Assembly (NCBI GenBank): GCA_964204605.1
Contig: OZ123195.1
Span: 2,294,001 to 2,358,000 of the forward strand
DNA length: 64,000 nt
DNA from: UBA961 sp014191195
GTDB taxonomy: Bacteria; Bacteroidota; Ignavibacteria; Kapaibacteriales; UBA961
Reading direction: 5' to 3'
The notes under the pieces were generated by a model that was not told where the DNA came from, made no database searches, and saw only the letters and a program-made list of their open reading frames with translations. Below, in pieces: positions 1-9,907 of this stretch (positions are counted from its first letter, which is position 1; each line of letters opens with the position of its first letter). The position numbers were made by a program, and so were the translations under genes.

Positions 1-1
1 A

Positions 2-1327
2 AAAAGAATAGTGAAAGGATCTACTCTTCAATCTTTAGAGATATCCGAAACTTCTTCTGCTATCATAACCACAGAAATTATTAAAAGAACAGATACTTTG
101 ATCATTGGAAGTTTACCACCTGCACCCGCAAAACCACCTACAGTAAATCTATTAGCTTATGCACCGCAAGATTCTGTATTGCAACAGGTAAAAGCTATTA
201 CCTTGCAAGGACAATTTGTCACAGAAGGATTTCCAATTTTGCCATTGGTGTTTTTCAAACCACATTCTTCCGAATTAGCAGAACGATATCATCAATTAGA
301 ATCTTCTGAAGGATTTAGATCTGATAGTTTAGAACCAAATTCGATACTTCAGCATAAAGATATCTTGAATATCATCGGAGAGAGATTGTCGAAAAATGCA
401 AAAGCTACGATAAACCTGTCTAGTATGTCCGATCCGATTACAGAAAAATCTGATTGTGATTTAGCATTGCAAAGAGCACAGACAGTAAAGCAATATTTAG
501 AGAATATATGGTTGATTGATCAATCAAGAATTACAATTAATCCTATGGGAAAGAATTGTATGCCAGAATCACCTACACAATCAAAAACAGAAGCAGGATT
601 TGAAGAAAATAGAAGGGTAGAAATATATTCAGATGATGATATTATACTTAATCCTGTAGTTAGAACAAGGTATATACAGTTGACAGATTATTCTCCCAAA
701 ATCATACAATTGCATCCAGAAGGAAGTACAAATACAGGGATAAATACATGGCAACTACATGCAGAATATGGAGATAATGAAATTCTTGATACAAATGGAT
801 TAGGAATTGCTCCTATTGTAGACTATTCTTTAGAACCCCATATTGCCACATTGATGAATTCAGGAGAACCATCAAAATTTCAAGCCTCTTTAACACTGCA
901 AGATAGAAAAGGATTATCTAATACTCGTGTTTTAGAAATTCCTATTAATAGAGATACCACAAATTATGCTGTACAACGTTTATCTTTAATGCATTTTGGA
1001 GTGTTAAAATCAACATTGAATGAGGCAGCTAAAGCATCAATAAGTAAATTTATAAGCAATTTAGAACAAGATGCCACCATTAGTATCGTAGGGTATTCCG
1101 ATAATCTAGGAAATCCAATAACTAATAATAGACTGTCAAAATCAAGAGCAAAAACAGTTTGCGATTTTATTAGAAAAATGAGACCCAATTCCAATATTGT
1201 GCAAATTGATGGAGTTGGATTTTCTAAACTTCCTCCAGGTATACTATCTCACGAATTACCGGAAAGTAGATTTTTAAGTAGAACAGTTCAAATTGAAATC
1301 ATCAGAAGCTGGAAAAATTCCGAGTAA
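2..1327 (+). CDS. OmpA-family outer-membrane protein, 5' end cut by window edge
   Basis: The reading frame is open to the left edge, so the visible part is probably only the C-terminal portion; a GTG at 11 is a possible but unproven start. Two OmpA/MotB-like peptidoglycan-binding regions are visible. One lies at roughly residues 80-205 counted from the GTG, with FFKPHSSEL and later ENRRVEIYSDD. The second is at about 320-435, with SIVGYSDNLG, LSKSRAKTV and SRTVQIEI, the usual beta-alpha-beta pattern. Such proteins normally tether the outer membrane to peptidoglycan, often after a repeat or beta-barrel region that would lie upstream of this window. It is followed closely by selD, probably without functional connection. 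Family assignment is firm; exact role is not. Confidence 0.8.
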   Translation, partial: KRIVKGSTLQSLEISETSSAIITTEIIKRTDTLIIGSLPPAPAKPPTVNLLAYAPQDSVLQQVKAITLQGQFVTEGFPILPLVFFKPHSSELAERYHQLESSEGFRSDSLEPNSILQHKDILNIIGERLSKNAKATINLSSMSDPITEKSDCDLALQRAQTVKQYLENIWLIDQSRITINPMGKNCMPESPTQSKTEAGFEENRRVEIYSDDDIILNPVVRTRYIQLTDYSPKIIQLHPEGSTNTGINTWQLHAEYGDNEILDTNGLGIAPIVDYSLEPHIATLMNSGEPSKFQASLTLQDRKGLSNTRVLEIPINRDTTNYAVQRLSLMHFGVLKSTLNEAAKASISKFISNLEQDATISIVGYSDNLGNPITNNRLSKSRAKTVCDFIRKMRPNSNIVQIDGVGFSKLPPGILSHELPESRFLSRTVQIEIIRSWKNSE

Positions 1328-1336
1328 AACTAATCT

Positions 1337-2386
1337 ATGAATGAAACTCCTATACGTTTAACACAATATAGTCATGGCGCAGGTTGTGGATGTAAAATAT
1401 CGCCATCTGTTCTAGATATTATTTTATCAACAAATGAAGCAAAACCTGATAATAAAAATTTGCTTGTAGGTAATAGCTCTAGAGATGATGCTGCCGTATA
1501 TGATTTAGGAAATGGAATGGCATTAATCAGTACTACTGATTTTTTTATGCCAATTGTAGATGATCCATACGAATTTGGAAAGATAGCATCTGCAAATGCA
1601 ATAAGTGATATCTATGCAATGGGTGGAAAACCAAGCTTGGCAATTGCAATTTTAGGATGGCCAATCAATACTTTGTCACCAGAAATAGCAAGAAAAGTAA
1701 TTGAGGGCAGTAGAGAAATTTGTAAAGAAGCTGGAATTCCTTTGGCAGGAGGACATAGCATAGATTCACCAGAACCAATTTTTGGATTGGCAGTTAATGG
1801 ATTAGTTGAAATAACTAGATTAAAACAAAATAGTACAGCACAATTAGGGGATATTCTGTTTTTAACAAAACCATTGGGTATAGGAATTTATACTACTGCA
1901 GAAAAAAAAGGAATATTAAAGACAGAACATAGAGGATTAGCAGCTAAACAGATGATGCAATTAAATAAAATTGGTGAAGAATTATCTGGTATTTCACAAG
2001 TTCATGCTATGACTGATATAACAGGTTTTGGATTATTAGGACATCTTTCTGAAATGTGCACAGGTAGTAATTTGTCTGCACATTTAGATTTTACTTCTAT
2101 CCCATTAATGTCAGATTTAGAATGGTACTTTGAACAAGATTCTATTCCTGGAGGTACTCATAGAAATTGGAATAGTTATGGAGATACAATAGCACCACTC
2201 ACAGATTTTCAAAAAGTAGTTCTTGCAGACCCCCAAACAAGTGGTGGATTATTGATTTCTGTTTCTCCATCTGCCCAAAATGAAGTAAAAGAATTGTTTC
2301 AAAAGAATTTTCCATCAGTATCGATGCAATCAATAGGATATATGGAGCAGAAAGGTCTATTTACAGTTAGGGTTTCTAATGGATGA
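1337..2386 (+). CDS. selD: Selenide, water dikinase
   Basis: Makes selenophosphate from selenide and ATP, the selenium donor for selenocysteine and 2-selenouridine tRNA. Length (349 aa) matches the family. The N-terminal loop GAGCGCK places Cys17 and Lys20 exactly as in E. coli SelD, and the active residue is an ordinary Cys codon, not UGA. Further conserved segments are the DDAAVYD strand, STTDFFMP, the MTDITGFGLLGH motif and ADPQTSGG. It overlaps the following lepB gene by 8 bases and lies 9 bases after the OmpA-like gene. No selA, selB, selC or mnmH (selU) is in this window, so the downstream use of selenophosphate cannot be told. Confidence 0.96.
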   Translation: MNETPIRLTQYSHGAGCGCKISPSVLDIILSTNEAKPDNKNLLVGNSSRDDAAVYDLGNGMALISTTDFFMPIVDDPYEFGKIASANAISDIYAMGGKPSLAIAILGWPINTLSPEIARKVIEGSREICKEAGIPLAGGHSIDSPEPIFGLAVNGLVEITRLKQNSTAQLGDILFLTKPLGIGIYTTAEKKGILKTEHRGLAAKQMMQLNKIGEELSGISQVHAMTDITGFGLLGHLSEMCTGSNLSAHLDFTSIPLMSDLEWYFEQDSIPGGTHRNWNSYGDTIAPLTDFQKVVLADPQTSGGLLISVSPSAQNEVKELFQKNFPSVSMQSIGYMEQKGLFTVRVSNG

Positions 2387-3029
2387 TCAAAAACAACAAT
2401 TGTTTGAATGGAAAGATGTGTATTGGGGTATCACAATAGCATTGCTTTTTGCATGTATTATACGGCTTAGCTTTGCAGAACTATATAATGTTCCATCTGA
2501 GTCTATGAAACCTACATTACAAAAAGAAGATATGATTGTAGTAAGTAAAATGGCTTTCTCTTTTGGTATTTCAGGGGAAATTTTAGGCATTACAATTCCA
2601 CAGAACTTAAGAATTACATGGAATACACCTAAAAAAAATGATATAATTGTTTTTAAAGCTCCTGCAATAGCTTTGAAAGATTTTCCACCTATATCAGAGA
2701 CAGTATATTTCGTAAAAAGAATAGGATATGGTCCTGGAGATATTAATCCAATAAATAATCAGATTATCCCATATAAAGGAATGAAGCTAGACAAGAATGA
2801 TCTTGTTTGGAAGCAATTTATCGTTGATGATAGTAAACAAGAATTACAATTATTGATGAATAAAGAATATATCGTTCAGCATAATTACTATTATGTGCTT
2901 GGTGATAATTCTGAGCAAAGTTTTGATTCTAGGTTTTGGGGTCTTATACAAGAAGAATCAATAATGGGAAAGCCAATTATCATCTGTTGGTCGAAAAATA
3001 CTTCTAGAATAGGATATTTTATAAAGTAG
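2379..3029 (+). CDS. lepB: Signal peptidase I
   Basis: Type I leader peptidase that removes signal peptides at the outer face of the inner membrane (family S26). One N-terminal membrane segment at about residues 15-32 is followed by the catalytic box VPSESMKPT with nucleophile Ser42, and by YFVKRIG with the general base Lys113. The C-terminal box GDNSEQSFDSRFWG is diagnostic. At 216 aa it is short compared with many Bacteroidota versions, which carry an inserted domain. Its start lies inside the end of selD (8-base overlap), suggesting translational coupling. The many secreted proteins in this window are its likely clients. Confidence 0.95.
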   Translation: MDDQKQQLFEWKDVYWGITIALLFACIIRLSFAELYNVPSESMKPTLQKEDMIVVSKMAFSFGISGEILGITIPQNLRITWNTPKKNDIIVFKAPAIALKDFPPISETVYFVKRIGYGPGDINPINNQIIPYKGMKLDKNDLVWKQFIVDDSKQELQLLMNKEYIVQHNYYYVLGDNSEQSFDSRFWGLIQEESIMGKPIIICWSKNTSRIGYFIK

Positions 3030-3043
3030 GAAAGGAAAAATTT

Positions 3044-4426
3044 ATGAATATAGAATTTTATGGAGCGGCTCAAACAGTCACAGGATCACAACATTTATTA
3101 ACAATACATGGATATAAAATTCTGTTGGATTGCGGATTATATCAAGGCCGAAGAGAAGAAGCTTCAAGAATAAATAGAAATATTCATTGGGATGCTAAAA
3201 GTATAGATGCATTAGTACTATCACATGCACATATTGATCATGCAGGAAATATACCAACATTGGTAAAAAATGGATTTTCAGGGACAATCTACTCTACGTT
3301 TGCAACCAGAGATCTGTGCTCTGTAATGCTTGCAGATAGCGCAATGATTCAAATGAAAGATGCCAGGCATTTACTAGAACATAAAGGTGAATTTATAGAA
3401 CCTTTATATACTATAGATGATGTTGCAGATGCTCTGTCATTATTTAATGGTATTGCTTATGAAAAGAGATTTGAACCAGTGCCAGGTGTCTTTTTTACAT
3501 TCTATGATGCAGGTCATCTTCTAGGTTCTGCGATCGTATTAATAGAATGGCAAGAAAATGGAATTACAAAGAAAATGATGTTCACTGGCGATCTTGGAAG
3601 AGCCAATAGGCCAATTTTAAGAGATCCAGTTCATATTGGGGATGTAGATTATATTATAAGTGAATCTACATATGGAGGGCGTTACCATGAAAATGAAGGA
3701 GATATAGAAGCCGAATTATTAGATATTATCCATGATGTTGTAGAGAAAAGAGGAAAATTAATAATTCCAGCTTTTAGCGTTGGAAAAACTCAAGAATTGG
3801 TGTGGTATATGAATAATATATACAATAGAGGATTAATGCCAAAGATAGATGTTTTTGTTGATAGCCCATTAGCAATCAATGCAACTGGAGTATTCCGCTT
3901 ACACCCAGAATGTTTTGATGAGCAAACCAGAAAAATCCTCTACAGAGATGATGATTTATTTGCTTTTCCTGGTATCAAATATGTTAAAGATGTTATTGAA
4001 TCAAAAAAAATTAATAGATCTGGTAAACCAGCAATAATTATTGCAGGAAGTGGTATGTGCGAATCCGGAAGAGTTGTTCATCATTTGATACATTCGATAA
4101 GAAAACCAAATACAACTATTCTGTTTTTGGGTTATAATGCGCCTTATACTTTAGGACGTAAGATAGCAGATGGAGAAAAAAGAGTAAGATTAATGGGAGA
4201 TTATTATACAGTTAATGCATCTGTAAGGCAAATACACGGCTTAAGCGGGCATGCAGATCATAGAGGATTAATAGAATATCTTTCAAACAGAAATATATCT
4301 GCCGTAAAAAAAGTATTTTTGGTGCACGGAGAAATCGAATCACAAAAAATACTTAAACAATCTCTAGTTGAAAAAGGATTTGCTGATATCATTATACCAG
4401 CCAAAGGTGATATCGTAACTATATAG
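3044..4426 (+). CDS. MBL-fold beta-CASP ribonuclease (YSH1/CPSF-like)
   Basis: Metallo-beta-lactamase exonuclease of the RNA-processing beta-CASP group. The metal-binding signature HAHIDHAG gives His61, His63, Asp65 and His66; further ligands are in AGHLLGSA, FTGDLGR and LSGHADH near the C-terminus. The beta-CASP insertion spans about residues 180-370, with IIPAFSVGKTQ and the IIAGSGMCESGR motif. Length of 460 aa is normal. A strong Shine-Dalgarno (AGGAAAGGA) lies just upstream of the ATG. By family it should be a cytoplasmic RNase; the specific RNA substrates are unknown. It is 14 bases after lepB and may share its transcript. Confidence 0.9.
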   Translation: MNIEFYGAAQTVTGSQHLLTIHGYKILLDCGLYQGRREEASRINRNIHWDAKSIDALVLSHAHIDHAGNIPTLVKNGFSGTIYSTFATRDLCSVMLADSAMIQMKDARHLLEHKGEFIEPLYTIDDVADALSLFNGIAYEKRFEPVPGVFFTFYDAGHLLGSAIVLIEWQENGITKKMMFTGDLGRANRPILRDPVHIGDVDYIISESTYGGRYHENEGDIEAELLDIIHDVVEKRGKLIIPAFSVGKTQELVWYMNNIYNRGLMPKIDVFVDSPLAINATGVFRLHPECFDEQTRKILYRDDDLFAFPGIKYVKDVIESKKINRSGKPAIIIAGSGMCESGRVVHHLIHSIRKPNTTILFLGYNAPYTLGRKIADGEKRVRLMGDYYTVNASVRQIHGLSGHADHRGLIEYLSNRNISAVKKVFLVHGEIESQKILKQSLVEKGFADIIIPAKGDIVTI

Positions 4427-4476
4427 TATTCATTAGAATACATATTATTATTGCTACAGATTACACTCGTTTTTAT

Positions 4477-5580
4477 ATGGATAATAAAGCATTGATACAA
4501 GGAGCTGAACACAGAATTCAGCAGATAAGATTGTCTTTACAAAAGAAAGGCATAGACTGTTTACTTATTAACCATTTGCCAACAATACGTTATTTGACAA
4601 ATTTTTCTGGCTCTTATGCAACAGTATGTATAACATCTAAAAAAGTATTATTTCTAACAAATGATTTATATGCAGAGCAAATTCAGCATCAATTGTTTAA
4701 AGTAAAAGGACTATCTACCTATATAACAAGAGATCCTTATGCTTTTATCGCAAAAGAAGGATTATTAGATGATGCTAAAACCATAGGCTTCGAATCAGAT
4801 AAAATGTCTTATGCAACTACAATGCAATTAAGAAAACTTCTTGCACCAATAAAATTGGTTAAAGCAAATGGTATAGCGCAAGAAGTGACAATTTCTAAAA
4901 CTGCAGAAGAAATTAATCTGATCAGAAAAGCCGCAGATATAGCCACAGAAGTTTTTAATCATATCATTACATTAGTAAAGCCAGGAATAACAGAAGCAGA
5001 TTTAGCAACAGAAATCGTGTATCAAGGCCGTAAAAGAGGAGCTGAAAAAGAATCTTTTGATATTATTGTAGTATCAGGACACAGAAGTGCAATGCCACAC
5101 GGAAGAGCTACCGATAAAAAATTGCAAAATGGAGATATGATTACATTCGATTTTGGTTTTTATGTCGAAGGATTTGCATCAGATATGACACGTTCTGTAA
5201 TGGTAGGAAAGGCAAATAAAGAACAAAAAGCAGTATATACATTAATAGCAGATTGCGTAGAAGCTGCAAATGCATATGCAAAACCAGGAATCTCTGGAAA
5301 AGAGTTAGATGCTATTGCAAGAGAAAAAATTGTTGCTGCTGGTTATGGTGATTATTTTCAACATTCTTTAGGGCATGGCCTAGGAATAGAAGTACATGAA
5401 TCACCAGCAATATCATGGAGAAATGAAAAAGGTTTGATTCCCGAAAATGCAGTTATTACAATAGAGCCCGGCATTTATTTGCCAGGTAAATTTGGGGTTA
5501 GGATAGAAGACGATATTGTTGTGTATGCAAATGGAATTGAATTGTTAACTAAAGCAACTAAAGAATTGCTAGAACTATAG
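4477..5580 (+). CDS. pepP: Xaa-Pro aminopeptidase (M24B)
   Basis: Dinuclear-metal aminopeptidase that removes N-terminal residues preceding proline. An N-terminal creatinase-like domain (residues 10-130) is followed by the pita-bread catalytic domain. The metal ligands are visible in TFDFGFY, ASDMTRS, HSLGHGLGIEVHE, ITIEPGIYL and RIEDDIVV (Asp, Asp, His, Glu, Glu). The length of 367 aa is typical of the PapA/YpdF-like short form rather than the longer E. coli PepP, so the gene symbol is only a family label. It follows the beta-CASP gene after 50 bases. Confidence 0.92.
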   Translation: MDNKALIQGAEHRIQQIRLSLQKKGIDCLLINHLPTIRYLTNFSGSYATVCITSKKVLFLTNDLYAEQIQHQLFKVKGLSTYITRDPYAFIAKEGLLDDAKTIGFESDKMSYATTMQLRKLLAPIKLVKANGIAQEVTISKTAEEINLIRKAADIATEVFNHIITLVKPGITEADLATEIVYQGRKRGAEKESFDIIVVSGHRSAMPHGRATDKKLQNGDMITFDFGFYVEGFASDMTRSVMVGKANKEQKAVYTLIADCVEAANAYAKPGISGKELDAIAREKIVAAGYGDYFQHSLGHGLGIEVHESPAISWRNEKGLIPENAVITIEPGIYLPGKFGVRIEDDIVVYANGIELLTKATKELLEL

Positions 5581-5704
5581 AAAAATTAGATAGATAGATT
5601 ATACAATGTTTTTTATGCTTTGTCGTTAAAAACAAATTGAAATACAGAAAAGAATAATTAAACATATTTGTTCAAGATTAATGTTTGTGGAGTATAATAT
5701 ACCC

Positions 5705-7759
5705 ATGCGAAGAATTTTATCCTTCTCAGCCATCTTACTTTCATGCGTCATGGTGTCTTTTAGTACACTAAATGCACAAAAAAGTAAATCATCTAAAGCA
5801 TCTAAAACTGCAAGTTTAGCATCTAAAACACCAGTAAATCCAATTGTATTAACTGTAGGCCCAGAATCAATCTCATATAGTGATTTGGAAGGGGCATTTC
5901 GTAGAAATATGAATAGAAAAAATGTCCGCTTAGCAGATGTATCTAGAGATTCAGTTCTTGATTTTATGAAGCTATATGCAAATTATCGTCTTAAAGTATT
6001 AGACGCATATGGAAGAAAAGTTGATCAAGATTCCAATGTAAAAGTTGATATAGAGCAAAACAGAAAATTATTAGCTGATAATTATTTCTTTGAAAAGAAG
6101 ATAGTTGATCCAACTATAGACAAAATGTTGGAAAGAAGAAAACGTGAATTACAAGTAGCTATTATTTTTGTTGAAAAAAAATCTGATACCATTGCTTCAT
6201 TCCAAAAGGCGCAAAGATTATTAGGGATAGTGCGTGCTGGTGCAAATTTCGAGAAAATTGCAATGGATTCCTCTGAAGATAGAGAAACAGGCAATAAAGG
6301 TGGAGTATTACCATTTATTACAAGTGGAAGAATATTAAGAACAGTAGAAGATGCTGCTTATTCTGTTGCTCCCGGACAAATTTGTCCTACTATAGTTAAT
6401 GCTCGTGGTGGTTATTTTATTGTAAAAACCCTTAGAAATGAACCAAGAATACGTGTTCGTGGAAGCCATATACTTGTGTTTATGTCTAGCAAAGATGACT
6501 CATTAAATGCATCCAAAAAAGCTGATAGTTTATTAGGCTTATTAAAAGTTGGACAATCCTTTGAAACTATAGCCAAAACACATTCAGATGATGCCTCGAG
6601 TAAAGATAAAGGAGGCTTTTTAGGTGCTTGGTATATTAGAAGCAAAGGATTAGAAGGTGCCTCTGGTGATGTATTACATCCTGAATTTGAAAGGGCCTTA
6701 TATGAATTAAAAGATGGCCAGATTTCAGGTAAAGTGTTGACAGATTATGGAATTCATATCATACGCCGTGATTCTACACAAGTGGTAAATTTAGAGATAG
6801 AAAAAGAAGCAGCAAAAAAAGAATATAAGAGAATCTATTTTGAAGAAGATAAAAGAAAAATGCTAGATTCTTTAAAACTTGCATATGGTTGGAAACTTAA
6901 TAGTGAAGCTTTGGCAAATATGCTATCTAAAACCGACACAATTAAAGTGATTTCAGATACTATTGCTTTTCAATATGTTAATAATCGTTCGGACATATTG
7001 TATTCTATGGGAGATAAAGGATATATCTCTGTCGGTGGATTTGTAGATACAACTAAAAGAGCAGAATACAGAGCAATTTCTGCTAATTATATGGGTTGTG
7101 TAAGGGCTATCGATAAAATGAGTGATCCATTGATTATGAAGCTTGCAACTGAATCTTTAGAAAAAGAATTTGCAGATTTCTCTGGACTCATGAAAGAATT
7201 TAGAGATGGTATCTTATTGTTTAAAGTAGAAGAACAAGAAGTATGGAGTAAACTAAAATTCGATTCATTAGCAGCAAGAGCATATTGGGACAGCACAAAA
7301 ACTCGTTATAAAACAGAATTAAAATATGATATGAGTGAGATTTATATCTCTAATGACTCTTTAGCTAAAGCATTGAAGGCAAGAATTGATGCTGGCGAGA
7401 AGTTCGATAATATTGCAGGCGAATATACAGAACGTTCTGGCTTTAAAGAAAAAAAAGGACGCTATACAGCGCAGACGATAAAAGAAAGTAAATTTTCTGC
7501 TATTGCAGAGAAGAAACAATTGATGCCTGGCGATATATATGGTCCTGAATCATTCGAAAGAGGATATAGTATCCTTAGAGTTAATGAAATCATTCAACCT
7601 CGTGAGAAGCGTTTTGAAGAAGCTATTTCAGATTTTGCTCCAGCTTATCAAGACCAAGTACAGAAACGATTTACAGAACAATGGCTTTCACGCATAGCAG
7701 TAAATTATCCTGTAACAAAACATTTAGATAAACTAGACGAAATCTTGAAAAAAAAGTAA
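5705..7759 (+). CDS. Periplasmic peptidylprolyl isomerase with repeated PpiC/parvulin domains
   Basis: Secreted folding chaperone. The ATG at 5705 is preferred over one at 5681 because it begins a clean signal peptide (MRRILSFSAILLSCVMVSF, cleaved after LNAQ) and has GGAG about 12 bases upstream. Parvulin-type domains are visible at about residues 145-255 (GGVLPFITSGR, ARGGYFIVK) and 257-370 (RGSHILVFM, GGFLGAWYIR, DYGIHIIR). A degenerate third lies near 540-650 (GEKFDNIAGEYTERSG). The second domain looks most complete. It precedes a SurA-like gene and the pair probably escorts outer-membrane proteins. A terminator follows. Confidence 0.88.
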   Translation: MRRILSFSAILLSCVMVSFSTLNAQKSKSSKASKTASLASKTPVNPIVLTVGPESISYSDLEGAFRRNMNRKNVRLADVSRDSVLDFMKLYANYRLKVLDAYGRKVDQDSNVKVDIEQNRKLLADNYFFEKKIVDPTIDKMLERRKRELQVAIIFVEKKSDTIASFQKAQRLLGIVRAGANFEKIAMDSSEDRETGNKGGVLPFITSGRILRTVEDAAYSVAPGQICPTIVNARGGYFIVKTLRNEPRIRVRGSHILVFMSSKDDSLNASKKADSLLGLLKVGQSFETIAKTHSDDASSKDKGGFLGAWYIRSKGLEGASGDVLHPEFERALYELKDGQISGKVLTDYGIHIIRRDSTQVVNLEIEKEAAKKEYKRIYFEEDKRKMLDSLKLAYGWKLNSEALANMLSKTDTIKVISDTIAFQYVNNRSDILYSMGDKGYISVGGFVDTTKRAEYRAISANYMGCVRAIDKMSDPLIMKLATESLEKEFADFSGLMKEFRDGILLFKVEEQEVWSKLKFDSLAARAYWDSTKTRYKTELKYDMSEIYISNDSLAKALKARIDAGEKFDNIAGEYTERSGFKEKKGRYTAQTIKESKFSAIAEKKQLMPGDIYGPESFERGYSILRVNEIIQPREKRFEEAISDFAPAYQDQVQKRFTEQWLSRIAVNYPVTKHLDKLDEILKKK

Positions 7760-7770
7760 TCAATATATAA

Positions 7771-7794
7771 GCCCGATACTGTATCGGGCTTTTA
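7771..7794 (+). terminator. Rho-independent terminator after the PPIase
   Basis: A nine-base-pair stem (GCCCGATAC paired with GTATCGGGC, in practice an 8-bp stem with a 3-base loop) is followed directly by TTTT. It sits 11 bases after the stop of the upstream PPIase and before the SurA-like gene. Confidence 0.9.
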
Positions 7795-7822
7795 ATTTGA
7801 AAGAATCATCCTTTTGAATAAT

Positions 7823-9136
7823 ATGTTAAATAATAATAGAATTTCACATGTGAAGTTTTTCGCTTTAGGTATATGCATGATTTGTAATGTATATATTTCT
7901 ATAGCACAAGATGGATCTAGCCAGGTTCTAGATAAAGTGATTGCTGTTGTGGGGCGTGAAATAGTATTGCAATCTGATATTGAAGGTAGGCTTGCAATGA
8001 TTGCACAACAAAATCCAAAAATCAATCCTAAAGATCTAGAAATACGAAAAAAGGTTCTTGAATCCCTGATTAATGAACGATTAATGGTTACCCAAGCTAT
8101 AGAAGATAGTATTGTAGTTCAAGACGAAGAAATCAATCAAAGTTTGGACTATATGATGCAAAATTTAGCGCAAACATATGGATCAGAAAAACGTATTGAA
8201 GATGTTTATGGAATGAGCGTATCCAGAATAAAGAAAAATTATAGAGAAGAAGTCAGAAAACAATTACTTGTAGAAAAACTACAACAACAAAAATTTTCAT
8301 CTGTTAAATGTACTCATCGAGAAGTACAAGATTTCTTTAATCAATACAAAGATTCTATTCCTACTGTTCCACCACAAATGGAATTAGCTCATATTGTGAA
8401 AACAATTCAGCCAAGCTCTGATGCTAAAGAAGAAGTTAAAAATCTGGCAAAAAAGGTTAGAGATTCTATAGCTACAGGTGGAATATTTTCAGATTTTGCC
8501 AAACGATATAGCGCAGATCCAGGTTCTGCAGCTTCTGGCGGTGAATTAGGCTGGATAGATAAAGGCAAATTAGTTGGTGAATACGAAAGAGCTGCATATA
8601 ATTTACAATCGGGTGAAATATCCCAACCAGTTGAATCTCCATTTGGTTTTCATATCATTCAAACATTAGACAAAAGAAAAGATGCAATTCAAACAAAACA
8701 TATCCTTTTTAAATTGGGTGGATCTGGTGAAGATAAAAAAAGAACAGAAAAAATCTTATCAGATATAAAAATGAGAGTCGAAAAAGGAGAAAGTTTTGAT
8801 GAATTAGCTAAAATGTTTAGTGATGAAAAAGAAACTCAAGGCTTTGGTGGGTCTATGGGCTCTGTAGAATTATCAAGGCTGCCCGCTGAATTAAAAGGCA
8901 TGCTTGACATATTACCTGATGGTGGTATTTCAGATCCATTACCTTATATGTCAGATCCAACTAAGCCTGCTATGCATATAATGTTAAGAAAAAAAATGAT
9001 GGATTCTCATAAACCTAGCTTAGAAAATGACTTCAAAAAAATCGAACAAATGTCTATAAGTCATAAACAAAATATATTAATGGAAGAGTGGATTAAGGGT
9101 CTAAAAAAAATAATTGCCTGGGAGATCAAAGAATAA
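7823..9136 (+). CDS. surA: SurA-like periplasmic chaperone/peptidylprolyl isomerase
   Basis: Outer-membrane-protein chaperone. ATG at 7823 is chosen over a TTG at 7814. It opens a signal peptide ending near SIAQ. A SurA N-terminal helical region follows, with DKVIAVVGREIVLQSDIEGR and the helix bundle up to about residue 165. Two parvulin domains follow: about 185-285 (ELAHIVKT, GGELGWIDKG, PFGFHIIQ) and 290-395 (KHILFKLGG, GFGGSMGSVEL). At 437 aa it matches E. coli SurA in size and layout. The stop codon overlaps the ATG of the exonuclease III gene by one base. Confidence 0.9.
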   Translation: MLNNNRISHVKFFALGICMICNVYISIAQDGSSQVLDKVIAVVGREIVLQSDIEGRLAMIAQQNPKINPKDLEIRKKVLESLINERLMVTQAIEDSIVVQDEEINQSLDYMMQNLAQTYGSEKRIEDVYGMSVSRIKKNYREEVRKQLLVEKLQQQKFSSVKCTHREVQDFFNQYKDSIPTVPPQMELAHIVKTIQPSSDAKEEVKNLAKKVRDSIATGGIFSDFAKRYSADPGSAASGGELGWIDKGKLVGEYERAAYNLQSGEISQPVESPFGFHIIQTLDKRKDAIQTKHILFKLGGSGEDKKRTEKILSDIKMRVEKGESFDELAKMFSDEKETQGFGGSMGSVELSRLPAELKGMLDILPDGGISDPLPYMSDPTKPAMHIMLRKKMMDSHKPSLENDFKKIEQMSISHKQNILMEEWIKGLKKIIAWEIKE

Positions 9137-9903
9137 TGAAGATTATTAGTTGGAATGTAAATGGTATCCGGGCTTCTATTAAAAAGGGGCTTACAGACTA
9201 CGTACTTGCAATGAATCCCGATATATTCTGTGTTCAAGAGACTAAAGCAGAACGTGAACAAGTTCCTACAGATAACTGGCCACCAGCTGGTTATAGAGAC
9301 TATTATCATTCTTGCTCTGTTAAAGGTGGTTATTCTGGAGTTGCTACTTTTACAAAAATCGAACCTTTGCATGTTCAAAGAGCAATTGGAATAGAAAAGT
9401 TTGATCAAGAAGGCAGAGTGATGCAAACTGATTTTGAGGAATTTACATTGTTAAATGTGTATTTCCCCAATGGTGGCTCTAGAGATGAAAGACTTTTATA
9501 CAAGCTTGATTTTTATGATGCCTTTTTTGAATATTGTGAATCATTAAGAGCACAAGGTAAAAAGCTATTAATTTGTGGTGATTATAATACAGCCCATCAT
9601 CCAATAGATCTTGCCCGCCCAAATGAGAATAAAAATACATCAGGATTTATGGAAGTAGAAAGAATCAAGCTGGATTTTATAAAAGAACTTGGCTATGTTG
9701 ATACATTCAGATTATTTAATAATGAACCACATCAATATACATGGTGGGATGTAAAAACAAGATCAAGAGAAAAAAATGTTGGCTGGCGTATAGATTATCA
9801 CTGGGTTACCAATGATTTAGTGCCATATATAAAAAATTCTTATCATCAACCAGAACAAATGGGCTCTGATCATTGTCCCGTTATTATAGAATTCTCATTC
9901 TAA
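9136..9903 (+). CDS. xth: Exodeoxyribonuclease III / AP endonuclease
   Basis: DNA repair enzyme that cuts at abasic sites and trims 3' ends. The endonuclease/exonuclease/phosphatase fold is seen over its whole 255 aa: SWNVNGIRASIKKG, FCVQETKAE with the metal-binding Glu, ICGDYNTAH, GWRIDYHWV and the C-terminal GSDHCPV catalytic Asp-His pair. The ATG overlaps the surA stop by a base, which indicates co-transcription despite unrelated functions. The PVTDNWPPAGYRDYYH-type loop is typical of the Bacteroidota ExoA form. Confidence 0.95.
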   Translation: MKIISWNVNGIRASIKKGLTDYVLAMNPDIFCVQETKAEREQVPTDNWPPAGYRDYYHSCSVKGGYSGVATFTKIEPLHVQRAIGIEKFDQEGRVMQTDFEEFTLLNVYFPNGGSRDERLLYKLDFYDAFFEYCESLRAQGKKLLICGDYNTAHHPIDLARPNENKNTSGFMEVERIKLDFIKELGYVDTFRLFNNEPHQYTWWDVKTRSREKNVGWRIDYHWVTNDLVPYIKNSYHQPEQMGSDHCPVIIEFSF

Positions 9904-9907
9904 CACA

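Noticed and set aside
1370..1400. Selenocysteine codon in selD
   Set aside because: The active-site codon is TGT (Cys), with no in-frame TGA.
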